A stretch of 64,000 nucleotides of DNA from JAJDOD01 sp050299835 (GTDB lineage Bacteria > Pseudomonadota > Alphaproteobacteria > Rhodobacterales > Rhodobacteraceae), in NCBI GenBank assembly GCA_050299835.1, contig JBNKWP010000006.1, forward strand, positions 102,141 to 166,140. The letters run 5' to 3'. The notes under the pieces are model-generated. The model had not been told where the DNA came from. It was given only the letters and a program-made list of their open reading frames with translations, and did not search any database. Below are positions 18,040-26,170 of this stretch, one piece after another. Made by a program: the position numbers and the translations under genes. How positions within the stretch are numbered: the first letter of the stretch is position 1; each line of letters starts with the position of its first letter.

Positions 18040-18312
18040 ATGGGAATACTGGAGAACTTCCTCGATCGACTGGACGCGATAGAAGCCAAGGTCGACGCGC
18101 TGGCCGAGCGGGCGCCGACGGCATCGCTGCCCTCCGACGAAGGGCCCGAGTACATGGACACCGTGGGCGCCGCGGCGTTCCTCGGCGTCAGCAAGCAGAG
18201 CATGGCACTGTGGCGCAGCAAGGGCGAGGGGCCGAAGTACAGCAAGGTCGGCGGCACCGTCCGTTATTCGCGTTCTGCGCTTCGGAGCTGGATGGAAGAA
18301 AACGAGAGATGA
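18040..18312 (+). CDS. Helix-turn-helix regulator / excisionase-like protein
   Basis: 90 aa. A short N-terminal amphipathic coiled-coil (residues 1-25) precedes a MerR/AlpA-type winged HTH ('VGAAAFLGVSKQSMALWRSK', wing 'YSKVGGTVRYSRSALRSWM'). Such proteins act as excisionases or activators of integrase and replication genes in P4-like elements. GAGG lies upstream of ATG 18040. It is coupled by ATGA to the next gene. Confidence 0.75.
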   Translation: MGILENFLDRLDAIEAKVDALAERAPTASLPSDEGPEYMDTVGAAAFLGVSKQSMALWRSKGEGPKYSKVGGTVRYSRSALRSWMEENER

Positions 18313-18584
18313 TGCACTACGACAACGAGGACCGCCGGCTCGGAATGGTTCTGCGGACTACCATAATACTCCGGAGAAAGTTCGATCGCGAAACGCCTGA
18401 GACCCTCCTGTTGATGGCAGAGGCGAGAATGGGCACGATCGAAGATGACGACGTCAGGACAGACATGTGGGCGGTCGTCCGTTATATGAAGAACAATAAT
18501 GGCTTCTTGATCGGCGTCGGCGATCTTGACGTCGGCAAGCGGGCCGAAAAGGCATACCTCCTGAACGACTCCTTCGGAAACTAG
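18309..18584 (+). CDS. Small protein of unknown function
   Basis: 91 aa. The start at 18309 overlaps the HTH gene's stop (ATGA). No domain recognised: 'RRLGMVLRTTIILRRKFDRE' and an acidic middle. It is probably co-transcribed with the HTH gene and may be an accessory of the same regulatory step. Confidence 0.55.
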   Translation: MMHYDNEDRRLGMVLRTTIILRRKFDRETPETLLLMAEARMGTIEDDDVRTDMWAVVRYMKNNNGFLIGVGDLDVGKRAEKAYLLNDSFGN

Positions 18585-18841
18585 GCTACCAAGCGCCTTT
18601 CTACTGGAGCGGGTATATTATCGGCGAGCACGACCAGGGTATGGCTTCTCGTCCCCACCACCTTGCAGCCCATCGGACAGTCCCGATCATCCCAGAGCGG
18701 ATCGTTTGTCACCTCGATCAGCGGGCCAAGCTGCTCGTGGTCGAGGACAGGCAGGCCCAGGGCGTTAGCCAAAAGAGTCAACCTGGCGAATGCGGGCGAC
18801 GGGGTCTGTGCCATCGGCAGTCGGACATCTTGATCGTGCAT
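18581..18841 (-). CDS. Hypothetical protein, opposite strand
   Basis: 86 aa, convergent with the previous gene and overlapping its stop by four bases. An AAGGAG ribosome site lies 6 bases upstream of ATG 18841, which supports a real gene. No recognised domain; a Cys in 'RDCPMGCKVVG' gives a weak CxxxC. The next 268 bases (18842-19109) show no gene; a TTGACA-like hexamer at about 18938 is the only promoter-like feature. Confidence 0.5.
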   Translation of the reverse strand: MHDQDVRLPMAQTPSPAFARLTLLANALGLPVLDHEQLGPLIEVTNDPLWDDRDCPMGCKVVGTRSHTLVVLADNIPAPVERRLVA

Positions 18842-19109
18842 CTGGAGCTCCTTGCTATTCGGTGCCTGGATGATGTCCGAAACAGGTTCAGGACTAAGCC
18901 CTTAATCAGAAACTGAGGGGTCTGGCTTCCCCGCCACCGTTTGACATTTCTGTATAAACGTTGGTTGGCAGGTACGTTAGTCGCGAATATATTTGAACGC
19001 AGACAGTGACCCCGTCGGCGGACTTTCCGTTCGGCATCAAGTGAAAGAGCCGTCGATCCCTCCCGCAAGTTGGGACCGACGGCCAGATGAGATATAGGGA
19101 ACTGTCCTT

Positions 19110-19436
19110 ATGAATATCATGAAACCCCAGGGCGCGACGCCCTCAGTGTCTCTGCTCGATGAGCTGCCAGCCCGTCACAGACTGGTGATCGATGGCGAGA
19201 CCTACTTCACCGTGGCCGACGCAGCTGACCTGACAGGCCTGTCACGCAGAACTATCGACGTCTACAATTCCTGGCGGCGCTGCGGACGCCATCTCGGTCC
19301 GAGGCCGACCAGGATGGAAGGCACCCGACACCCTCTATACACAGAGGCCGACCTCAGGGCCTACATGGATCACGGATGGACCGGACAGCCAGGCGAACCT
19401 CACCCGATCACTGGTGAAGTAGTGGGGGCCGCGTGA
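19110..19436 (+). CDS. MerR-like HTH DNA-binding protein
   Basis: 108 aa. The HTH is at about residues 35-60 ('FTVADAADLTGLSRRTIDVY') followed by a wing with 'GTRHPLYTEADLRAYMDHG'. This architecture is common for regulators upstream of primase genes in satellites and integrative elements. The stop is directly followed by the prim-pol gene, so it heads the replication operon. Confidence 0.7.
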   Translation: MNIMKPQGATPSVSLLDELPARHRLVIDGETYFTVADAADLTGLSRRTIDVYNSWRRCGRHLGPRPTRMEGTRHPLYTEADLRAYMDHGWTGQPGEPHPITGEVVGAA

Positions 19437-19437
19437 G

Positions 19438-20381
19438 ATGGAAAAGACCAATATTCGACCGGACTTCGGCCAGATGCAGCCGCTCGCAGAGGCTGGCTTC
19501 GATCTGATACCACTCCACCGCTGGAATGCCGTAAAAACCGATCGTGGCAAATCCCGCATCTCGGCAAGGCTCCGCGGAACCGGAACTGGACCACCGCGCC
19601 AACGGACACGGCCGCGACCCTCAGCCAAGCCTCGCGCGACGGGTCGAACGTCGGCGTCCGTCTCACTGCCCTCGATCTGGTCGTGGACATCGATCCGAGG
19701 TCAATCGAAGGTGGTGTGGCGACAGCACGGGAAGCTCTCGGCCTCCTGGGCGTAAGGTTCTCTGAGTATCCGATCGTCCGAACGGGCTCTGGTGGCCTCC
19801 ACATATACATGACCAAGCCAGCCGACACCGCTCTGGCCGACCGCCTGCCAGACTGGCGTGGCATCGAGCTGAAAAGCCGCGGTCGCCAGGTGGTCGCACC
19901 GGGTTCGGTTCATCCAAACGGACGTCTGTATCGGTGGGCTGAAACGCGCTTCGATCCTCGCGACCTGTGGCTGGGCGCACCGATGGCGCCAGAAGCACTT
20001 CTGAACGCGGGCAAGAAAATCGAGCGCCGTCATTCGCCGGTCGGTGAAGGGCAGGGCGAGCATCCACCATCTGAAATCGACACGATCCTGTCCAAGATGG
20101 CCCCCGAAGACTTTCGAGACCACGACCGCTGGCTTCAGCTGATGATGGCAGTCCATCATGCATCAGCGGGCGCGGCACGCGAAGAGTTCGCCGCATGGTG
20201 TGAGCGTGATCCGCTCTACGCCGACGATGGCGAAGCGGTGCGATACAGATGGGACAGCCTCTGTCGAAATGGCGTCGGGCTCGGCACACTATATATGTTC
20301 ATGAGAGAGCAGGGCTGCGCTCACCTGATCGACCTGAGGGCACGCGTCGTGCCTGCCGACGAATTCGGGGAGGCAGTCTGA
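19438..20381 (+). pseudogene. Bifunctional primase/polymerase (prim-pol), single-base frameshift
   Basis: The product starts 'PLAEAGFDLIPLHRWNAVK', then homology shifts from frame 1 to frame 0 between about 19532 and 19563, consistent with one lost base. It continues 'GKAPRNRNWTTAPTDTA', 'NVGVRLTALDLVVDIDPRS' and 'VVAPGSVHPNGRLYRW'. The VDIDP and 'GGLHIYM' motifs are the metal- and nucleotide-binding features of archaeo-eukaryotic primases. An intact copy would synthesise primers for element replication with the helicase downstream. In the present form no full-length protein is encoded. Confidence 0.75.
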
Positions 20382-21820
20382 TGGCTCTGGACGAACGTGA
20401 ACCGCTCGCCAATCTGGCGCCGAGCCACCTGGCCGCCGAGGCTATCCAAGCGACGGGCCTTCGCAAAATCATGGGAATGTGGCTGGAGCACCGTGAGGAC
20501 GAGAGCCGCTACATCGAACTGGACAAGGATGGCCTGACATCTCTCATCTGGGAGAACCTTGATGGTCGACACTACCTGGACGAGGAAGGCAAGGTCAGGA
20601 CCCTGCATCTGAAGAGAAGTTCCTCGGCGGACGTCCGCGAGGCGCTCGTACACCTGTCTGGCACGAGGGGAATAGATCGGCTTCCGGCATGGCTGGACAA
20701 GCGGGACGACGATCCTGATCCATCCGCTCTCCTGCCGGTAGCGAACGGGCTGCTGAACTGGCGGACGGGAGAACTGATGCCACCGTCGCCCCGCTTCGTG
20801 AACCTGTCCCGATCCGACGTCGCGTACGATCCGGATGCAGATCATCCTCTGTACTGGGAGTTCTTCCTCCAGGATATCTTCGATGGCGACCAGGAGCAGA
20901 TCGATCTGCTGCACGAGGTCCTCGGGTGCATCATCACCGGGCAAGCCAAATTTCAGAAGGTGTTCCAGATCATCGGCCCGCCACGCTCCGGCAAAGGCAC
21001 CATCGGGCGCATGCTCGTGCACCTGATCGGGGCGCAGAGTGTGGTCTCGCCCAAGATCAGGCAGATCAGGGACGGTGGTTTCGGACTACAGTCACTGATC
21101 GGAAGGCAGCTGGCCATGGTGACCGACGCCAGGGTAAGCCGGGGACAGGCAACGGACGCCCTGACCGAGATACTGCTGACCACATCGGGCGGCGACCTCC
21201 AGACTATCCAGCGCAAGTTCCTCGCCGACTTCATCGGGTATCTCGGTGCACAGTGGCTGCTCATGTCCAATGAACCGGTGCTCCTGCACGACTACACCGG
21301 GACGATCGCAACCAGGATGGTTCTGCTCGAAACGCGCCGTGGCTTCCTCGGCAAGGAGGATCTGGACCTGTTCGAGCGAGACCTCCTGCCGGAGGCGTCC
21401 GGTGTCCTGAACCTCTGTCTGGCAGGTGCCAGGAAGCTCGCCGACCGCGGCAGGTTCCAAACGCCGTCTTCGATCGTGAGGCGAAAGAAGGAACTGCTCC
21501 GCGGCTCTTCGACCGTCGCGGGGTTCAGCAGCGAATGTCTCATAGAGGACCCAACCGCCGTGACCAAGAAAGATGAAATCTGGGAGGCGTATGAAATGTA
21601 CTGCGAGGCGCACGGGAAGCCATCGGTCGCCAATTCTTCGAAACTCTTCGAGGACCTCAGGTCTGGCGGCAAGTATCGCGAAGACATGGACACGCGTCCC
21701 TGGATGGACGACGGGGATGCACGTGCCAGAGTCTACTGCGTCAAGGGGCTCAGGGTCGATGAGACTGCAATTCCGGACATCGATGATCTGCGAACTCAGC
21801 GGGCGGCAGAGGACTTCTAG
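20381..21820 (+). CDS. P4/D5-type SF3 replicative helicase
   Basis: 479 aa. ATG 20381 overlaps the prim-pol stop by one base. The N-terminal region resembles D5_N (about 100-185), followed by Walker A 'IIGPPRSGKGT' (about residue 200), an SF3 acidic motif region near 'MVTDARVSRGQ', motif C 'AQWLLMSNEPV', and an Arg-finger region 'IATRMVLLETRRGF'. It would unwind DNA from the element's origin, probably the iteron cluster immediately downstream (21912-22032). Confidence 0.85.
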   Translation: MALDEREPLANLAPSHLAAEAIQATGLRKIMGMWLEHREDESRYIELDKDGLTSLIWENLDGRHYLDEEGKVRTLHLKRSSSADVREALVHLSGTRGIDRLPAWLDKRDDDPDPSALLPVANGLLNWRTGELMPPSPRFVNLSRSDVAYDPDADHPLYWEFFLQDIFDGDQEQIDLLHEVLGCIITGQAKFQKVFQIIGPPRSGKGTIGRMLVHLIGAQSVVSPKIRQIRDGGFGLQSLIGRQLAMVTDARVSRGQATDALTEILLTTSGGDLQTIQRKFLADFIGYLGAQWLLMSNEPVLLHDYTGTIATRMVLLETRRGFLGKEDLDLFERDLLPEASGVLNLCLAGARKLADRGRFQTPSSIVRRKKELLRGSSTVAGFSSECLIEDPTAVTKKDEIWEAYEMYCEAHGKPSVANSSKLFEDLRSGGKYREDMDTRPWMDDGDARARVYCVKGLRVDETAIPDIDDLRTQRAAEDF

Positions 21821-21911
21821 GCTTCGAGATCAGCAAGACAACAGGAGGGGCTCGGTATCGGGCCCCTTCGGTCTGGGCAAAATACGGAGGTATTCTGCTG
21901 TTTTGAGCGTT

Positions 21912-22032
21912 TTGGTCCGGTCGGTCTGTTCGGTCTGGTCAAATACGAGTTAACGCATAAGAAAGTGATCGATCTGGTCCTTATGTAATGCTTGGGAAAA
22001 TGGCCGGACCGGACGGACCGACCAGACCGGAC
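21912..22032. other. Candidate replication origin: inverted CGGTC iteron clusters
   Basis: In the 424-base gene-free stretch after the helicase, CGGTC-containing repeats cluster at 21912-21940, and the complementary set (GACCG units) at 22003-22032. The two clusters face each other around a more AT-rich centre with GTTAACGC and a GATCGATC run. Position next to the helicase is like P4 ori/crr. No open frame is convincing in 21821-22244. Confidence 0.4.
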
Positions 22033-22244
22033 GTTCGGATGCGGGAAAGCGGCTGCCCCACTTGGACAGACGGGGCTGTTAACGCTGGTTCGGTGGATGA
22101 TGCCGATACGCTATTCTCTGTGTGTGACGAGGCGGGCCCGAAAATACCGCGGCCCAACGACTGACGACCCATCAGTCGCCCCTCATAACGCGATGACACA
22201 GAAGGGGAAAACAGACGCCCTGAACGAAGCCGAGAATAGACCCG

Positions 22245-22841
22245 ATGCCGAGCAATACCGCCACCGCAGTCATGCAGCCCCCGAGCGTGCGCCAGCCAGG
22301 CAACGCTCCGATCATGGAGGATCGCGCGGTTCAGGAAGAGTTCCTGACCGAGATGGACCGCCTGGGCGGATACCTTCGTGCCTGCCGCCAACTCGGCATC
22401 AGTCACATGGCCGTCGCCCGCCAGCGCGTCCGTGAACCCGCCTTCGATGCCGAGGTCAGGATGGCCCTGGACAAAATGCGGACGCGCCTCGCCGAAGAGA
22501 CGATGGAACTGGCGCGCCTCCATGTGAACAGTCATCTATCCGGCCCCGGCGCCTGGGACGTGGAGGTCGATCCCGATACCGGAGAGGTCGTCCTGGACGA
22601 CGACTTCGAACCGGTCCGCCGCAGCCGCCTGTCCATGCGGTCGGCGGTAGAGGCCCACCGCGAGATGCGCGCCACGATCGACAGGGGCGACGGGCCAACG
22701 ATCGCAATCCAAAACGTGAACGAGGTTGTGGCACAGGTGCCGTCATCCGCTCCGCGGTTGATACGCCCGGGTTCCTCGGTGGACCTGGACAGTATCGAGG
22801 ACGCCGAAATCATCGAAGAGACGCACGATGCGAAAGAGTGA
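22245..22841 (+). CDS. Small-terminase-like HTH protein
   Basis: 198 aa. After an unstructured leader, 'EEFLTEMDRLGGYLRACRQL' and 'GISHMAVARQRVREPAFDAEV' form a HTH followed by the Pro-x-Phe pattern seen in many phage small terminase subunits (DNA recognition for packaging). The C-terminus is acidic and variable. A later start at ATG 22314 is possible. No large terminase or portal gene accompanies it in island 2, so it may redirect a helper phage's packaging, as in phage satellites; this is inferred. Confidence 0.5.
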   Translation: MPSNTATAVMQPPSVRQPGNAPIMEDRAVQEEFLTEMDRLGGYLRACRQLGISHMAVARQRVREPAFDAEVRMALDKMRTRLAEETMELARLHVNSHLSGPGAWDVEVDPDTGEVVLDDDFEPVRRSRLSMRSAVEAHREMRATIDRGDGPTIAIQNVNEVVAQVPSSAPRLIRPGSSVDLDSIEDAEIIEETHDAKE

Positions 22842-23181
22842 GATGGAGCGGATCGCCGAAGGGAGGCCGCCGACCGGTGCGTTCTCGGTCCAGTTCGTCA
22901 GCCCGTCCGGTGTCATGGCGCTGCCGACGAAAGACGGTGCCTATACTGTCCGCACTCACACCGAGGGCTGCGTCGTCCATGTCGATGCGCCTGATGATGG
23001 CCTGATCGCCGAGATGACCTGTGGCCGCGAACCTGTACCCTGGACGACCGCTGCTCAGCGGGAGTCGGCCCTCCGTCAGCTTCGCGAGAACAGGCCCGAC
23101 CTGGACGACGATCTGCGGGAAAGGCTGATCGCCCATGTCGAGGCGACCCCCTGGTACGACGATCCGAATGCATCGTTCTAG
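22828..23181 (+). CDS. Hypothetical protein
   Basis: 117 aa starting at ATG 22828 inside the previous gene (14-base overlap), or at 22843 without overlap. The middle looks like a small beta-rich domain ('GVMALPTKDGAYTVRTHTEG') and the C-terminus is acidic and helical. No family recognised. Co-transcription with the terminase-like gene is likely. Confidence 0.55.
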   Translation: MRKSEMERIAEGRPPTGAFSVQFVSPSGVMALPTKDGAYTVRTHTEGCVVHVDAPDDGLIAEMTCGREPVPWTTAAQRESALRQLRENRPDLDDDLRERLIAHVEATPWYDDPNASF

Positions 23182-23348
23182 TGGTCCAATAGTTCGCGTG
23201 TCACATATCCAGAAAAATCCGCCAGTACGAAATCAGTAAATCGCTGATGTAAATCAGAAATTCCTGTCAAAGGAAAAAACTGTACCAAATAGCCTTGAAA
23301 AATGACCGATTTTGTAGATGGTACTGCAAAGGAATTTCGGGGGCCTTA

Positions 23349-23969
23349 ATGCCAGCACATCCATTGCTGAAGAGCAGCAGCTGCTACACTATTGCGTCGC
23401 CAGCTGAGATCTTTGGTCGTCTAAACTTTGATCCTTTAGATCGATACGAAACATTGGCCGCAAGATTCAACCAAGCGAAGAAAGAAGAGGAGCGCTACGC
23501 CGGTATAGCTTTAGCGAGCAGCAAGTCGTTCAAGACTGTTCTTGCACGGCGCACTGCAAAGTATCGCACTTGCAAGAGCTTCATCTTGGCATCGAACTTG
23601 ATAGCGATGGACAAGGGCGAAGAGACTCTGAACCATCACGACATCATAGAGTGCCACGAATTCTTTATTCCGGCTTTGCAGTCGCGGCTAAGTAACGTGG
23701 TTGATATGGATGGCCAGCCTAGAAAGTGGGCCGCCGCACGAGATATGATCCGCGAAGACTGTATGTCGCAGGGCAAGTATTTCGGGCGCAAGTACATGGA
23801 CGCCGTTTCTCGCGGTCACAGAACACTCGAAGAAAATTGTCAGGCTGTTGTCGAAAGCTGTGCCCGTCTGTTCCCCGAAGTGACGCTCGAGGTCCGAAAT
23901 GACTATATACCGGGGAATGGGAAGAAGCAGAAGATACAGGTGGTTCAGCCGGATCTCTTTGGATTGTAG
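23349..23969 (+). CDS. Hypothetical protein with lower-GC codon use
   Basis: 206 aa from ATG 23349 (a TTG at 23295 would extend it). It is helical and basic, for example 'NQAKKEEERYAGIALASSKS' and 'FKTVLARRTAKYRTCKSFIL'. No known domain. Base composition here is clearly more AT-rich than the flanking genes, and the preceding 167 bases are AT-rich without a gene, suggesting a separate acquisition within the island. Confidence 0.5.
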   Translation: MPAHPLLKSSSCYTIASPAEIFGRLNFDPLDRYETLAARFNQAKKEEERYAGIALASSKSFKTVLARRTAKYRTCKSFILASNLIAMDKGEETLNHHDIIECHEFFIPALQSRLSNVVDMDGQPRKWAAARDMIREDCMSQGKYFGRKYMDAVSRGHRTLEENCQAVVESCARLFPEVTLEVRNDYIPGNGKKQKIQVVQPDLFGL

Positions 23970-24122
23970 TTTTCGGACAATTTTTTCCAAAAGCCGTGCT
24001 TAAGCGGTTTCTTTGTTGATGAATTGCTGTCCTATCCCCAGCACATGATTGCTGATCAGTTATCTTGAGTTACTAATGCTTGGGCTTGAGAATGTACCCA
24101 CATCAACCTGTGGAGAACTCTC

Positions 24123-24278
24123 ATGATAGACATTAGCGTGGCCATACTTTTGGTGGCACTTGCGGCCATCTTCTTTCTTGGCTTTGTCGCCGTAATCTTG
24201 GCACTCAAAGGCAATCTCAAAAAGCTCGCGGCGAGAGCGAGTCGTGACGATGCGCAGATCGATATCGAGGGCGAGTAA
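24123..24278 (+). CDS. Single-span membrane microprotein
   Basis: 51 aa. A good GGAG site 7 bases upstream supports ATG 24123. The sequence starts 'MIDISVAILLVALAAIFFLG' and continues hydrophobic for about 10 more residues, then turns basic ('KKLAARASR') and ends acidic. One transmembrane helix with N-out/C-in charge pattern. It could be a holin-like, toxin or regulatory microprotein. Confidence 0.55.
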   Translation: MIDISVAILLVALAAIFFLGFVAVILALKGNLKKLAARASRDDAQIDIEGE

Positions 24279-24332
24279 CGCCGTTGACAAACGATGGCGT
24301 GCCCGGCGGCGTGGAGGCGACACAGTGCGCGC

Positions 24333-24701
24333 ATGGGACACAGCAGCGCGTACAGGGGATCGACCGAGCCGCCCAAGATGTCGGTGCGCCAAGGTGAGGC
24401 CGATGAGCTCGTTAACGAGGCCATCGAAGACGCGCTGGCGAGGGGGCCGTTCTCACCTGATAGCATGCGCGGGAACGTGGCCCGCGTAATGGCCGAGATG
24501 TACTATATCTGCGGGACGATGTACTGGCCGCGCGGATGGGTCAGGGCCTTGATGGTCGCGATGGCACCCCACGGCCTGGATGCGACACAGGCTTCGATGC
24601 GCTGGTATCGCAACTCCCTCAAGGACAACCCCACGATCTACGACGGCGTGCCACACATCAACGGCGTCGCCCTGGAAGGCCTCATGAAAGAGACCTGTTG
24701 A
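24333..24701 (+). CDS. Hypothetical protein
   Basis: 122 aa if started at ATG 24333; ATG 24294 and 24378 are in frame and none has a strong ribosome site. 'MSVRQGEADELVNEAIEDAL' is acidic and helical, followed by an aromatic-rich segment ('MYYICGTMYWPRGWVRAL'). No family recognised. Confidence 0.45.
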   Translation: MGHSSAYRGSTEPPKMSVRQGEADELVNEAIEDALARGPFSPDSMRGNVARVMAEMYYICGTMYWPRGWVRALMVAMAPHGLDATQASMRWYRNSLKDNPTIYDGVPHINGVALEGLMKETC

Positions 24702-24871
24702 CCGTCTGTCAAACGATGGCGGCCAACAACACCTTCATAATCAACGACATTCAGAACGCACGGTGACCCGGAGCCCGATTGGGACCGGAAACGCTGGCTT
24801 ACACCCGCTTTCCGCAGGTCGCATCGTTGCATCCGTTGGCCCACGCACGGGCGCCCGCAAGGAGATTGAAG

Positions 24872-25426
24872 ATGAGGACACCCGCAGAGCTCCGCGAGAT
24901 GGCGCAGAAGGAAACCGAAACCGCCAAGCAGCTTGAGGGCCAGATGGCCGAAGCCTTCATGGAAGGCAAAAGCGTCTCTGACCTGGAGGAGAAACTGGAA
25001 CGTGCCCAACGGCGGGCCCGCCAGCTTGAGATGGCCGCGAAGTCGGCCGACGAGGACCTAGAGCGCCAACGCCGGAAGGATATGGGCGATGCCAGGGAAC
25101 GGAACATGGCCGAAGCAGCCGACGCCTCCGAGGCATTGTTCAAAGCGGTCGGTGACCTGGATGCCCAGATGCTCATGGCCGAACAGGCATACGAGGCGGT
25201 GCAATTGGCCAACCTGGACCTGCAGCAGAAACTCCGAACGGTCGGAATGTCTGACGCCAACCGGCTCCACAACACGATGCGCAGCGGCCTCCGGTGGAGC
25301 GCCTATCACTTCGCGCCGACGCTGGCCGAAGCCCTGGACGTGCCGCGTGTTCCTGCCAACCGGCGACGCAGCCTTCAGCAGACCGTGGACGCGGCCCTGC
25401 CTGACTTCGGAGAGGAGGACGCCTGA
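24872..25426 (+). CDS. Coiled-coil protein of unknown function
   Basis: 184 aa. ATG 24872 has AAGGAG just upstream. Residues 1-110 are almost entirely charged heptad-like helix ('EMAQKETETAKQLEGQMAEA'), followed by a short globular tail. It is coupled by ATGA to another coiled-coil gene. Size and composition resemble scaffold-like or small structural proteins of phage satellites, but no homology is claimed. Confidence 0.6.
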   Translation: MRTPAELREMAQKETETAKQLEGQMAEAFMEGKSVSDLEEKLERAQRRARQLEMAAKSADEDLERQRRKDMGDARERNMAEAADASEALFKAVGDLDAQMLMAEQAYEAVQLANLDLQQKLRTVGMSDANRLHNTMRSGLRWSAYHFAPTLAEALDVPRVPANRRRSLQQTVDAALPDFGEEDA

Positions 25427-26037
25427 TGGCCCGATATTTCAAAACCGCTCAGGGCGGGGTGACCGTGTTCTCCTGGGCAGAGGTCGCGCAATTCCTGGCC
25501 CGGAAGAGGGGCGACGACAGCATCGTTGATCGCATCGACCAGCAGATCGGTCGAATGACCGACACCGAGACGGAACGGCGCATCCGTGCGCTCCAGGCGG
25601 AGCAGCAGCGTCTCCTGGAAGCGCTCGGCGACATCGACAGGGATGAGGTGGACGCCGCCACCGAGGAGGACCTGGAGCGTGAAAACGAGGCGCTTCGCGA
25701 TGAACTGGCCCAGCGGCGGGAAGCTGCGAAGGGACAACAATTGAGAGGAAATCAAATGACCAAGCAAGACCAGTTCGCCGCGCTGCGGACGCTCAATGAC
25801 CTTGTGCAGAAGGCCCAGGGCGACTTCGTCGGCATCCGCAAACGTGCGGACGATGTGTATCAAAGCCGGGTGGAGGACCTGGCGGCCGAGCACGGCTGCT
25901 CGATGAGCGAGGCCCACCGGAAGGCCGCCCAGGACCCGGTCGCAAAGCGTGCCTACGCCATCGGCGTCGAGGCGCAGAACCGCCAGGTGGCTGCGATGCG
26001 TGGCGCTGACCGCGTCGGTACCTACCTCGGCCGATAA
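25426..26037 (+). CDS. Second coiled-coil protein
   Basis: 203 aa, start overlapping the previous stop (ATGA). It begins 'MARYFKTAQGGVTVFSWAEV', has a long helical region with many Glu/Arg/Gln (about 30-110), and an internal ATG at 25755 preceded by GAGG that could start a shorter C-terminal product. The two coiled-coil proteins probably interact. Confidence 0.6.
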   Translation: MARYFKTAQGGVTVFSWAEVAQFLARKRGDDSIVDRIDQQIGRMTDTETERRIRALQAEQQRLLEALGDIDRDEVDAATEEDLERENEALRDELAQRREAAKGQQLRGNQMTKQDQFAALRTLNDLVQKAQGDFVGIRKRADDVYQSRVEDLAAEHGCSMSEAHRKAAQDPVAKRAYAIGVEAQNRQVAAMRGADRVGTYLGR

Positions 26038-26041
26038 GGAA

Positions 26042-26132
26042 CACCACCGGGATTGAACGATCGGTTCCGGTGGTGCGTAGAGACACCTCCGGGATTTGTT
26101 GGGTGGTTCCGGTGGTCAAGCCGCCGCGTCCT
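26042..26132. terminator. Paired CACCACCGG hairpin repeats
   Basis: Arms CACCACCGG (26042-26050) and CCGGTGGTG (26067-26075) form a stem; a second imperfect copy of the unit (CCGGGATT...GGTTCCGGTGGT) follows to about 26118. It separates the plus-strand genes from the convergent methyltransferase gene and probably ends transcription on both sides, although T-tracts are lacking. Confidence 0.45.
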
Positions 26133-26170
26133 GGCCTGGGGCGTGGCGGCCTTCAATCGTCAGTCACAAT

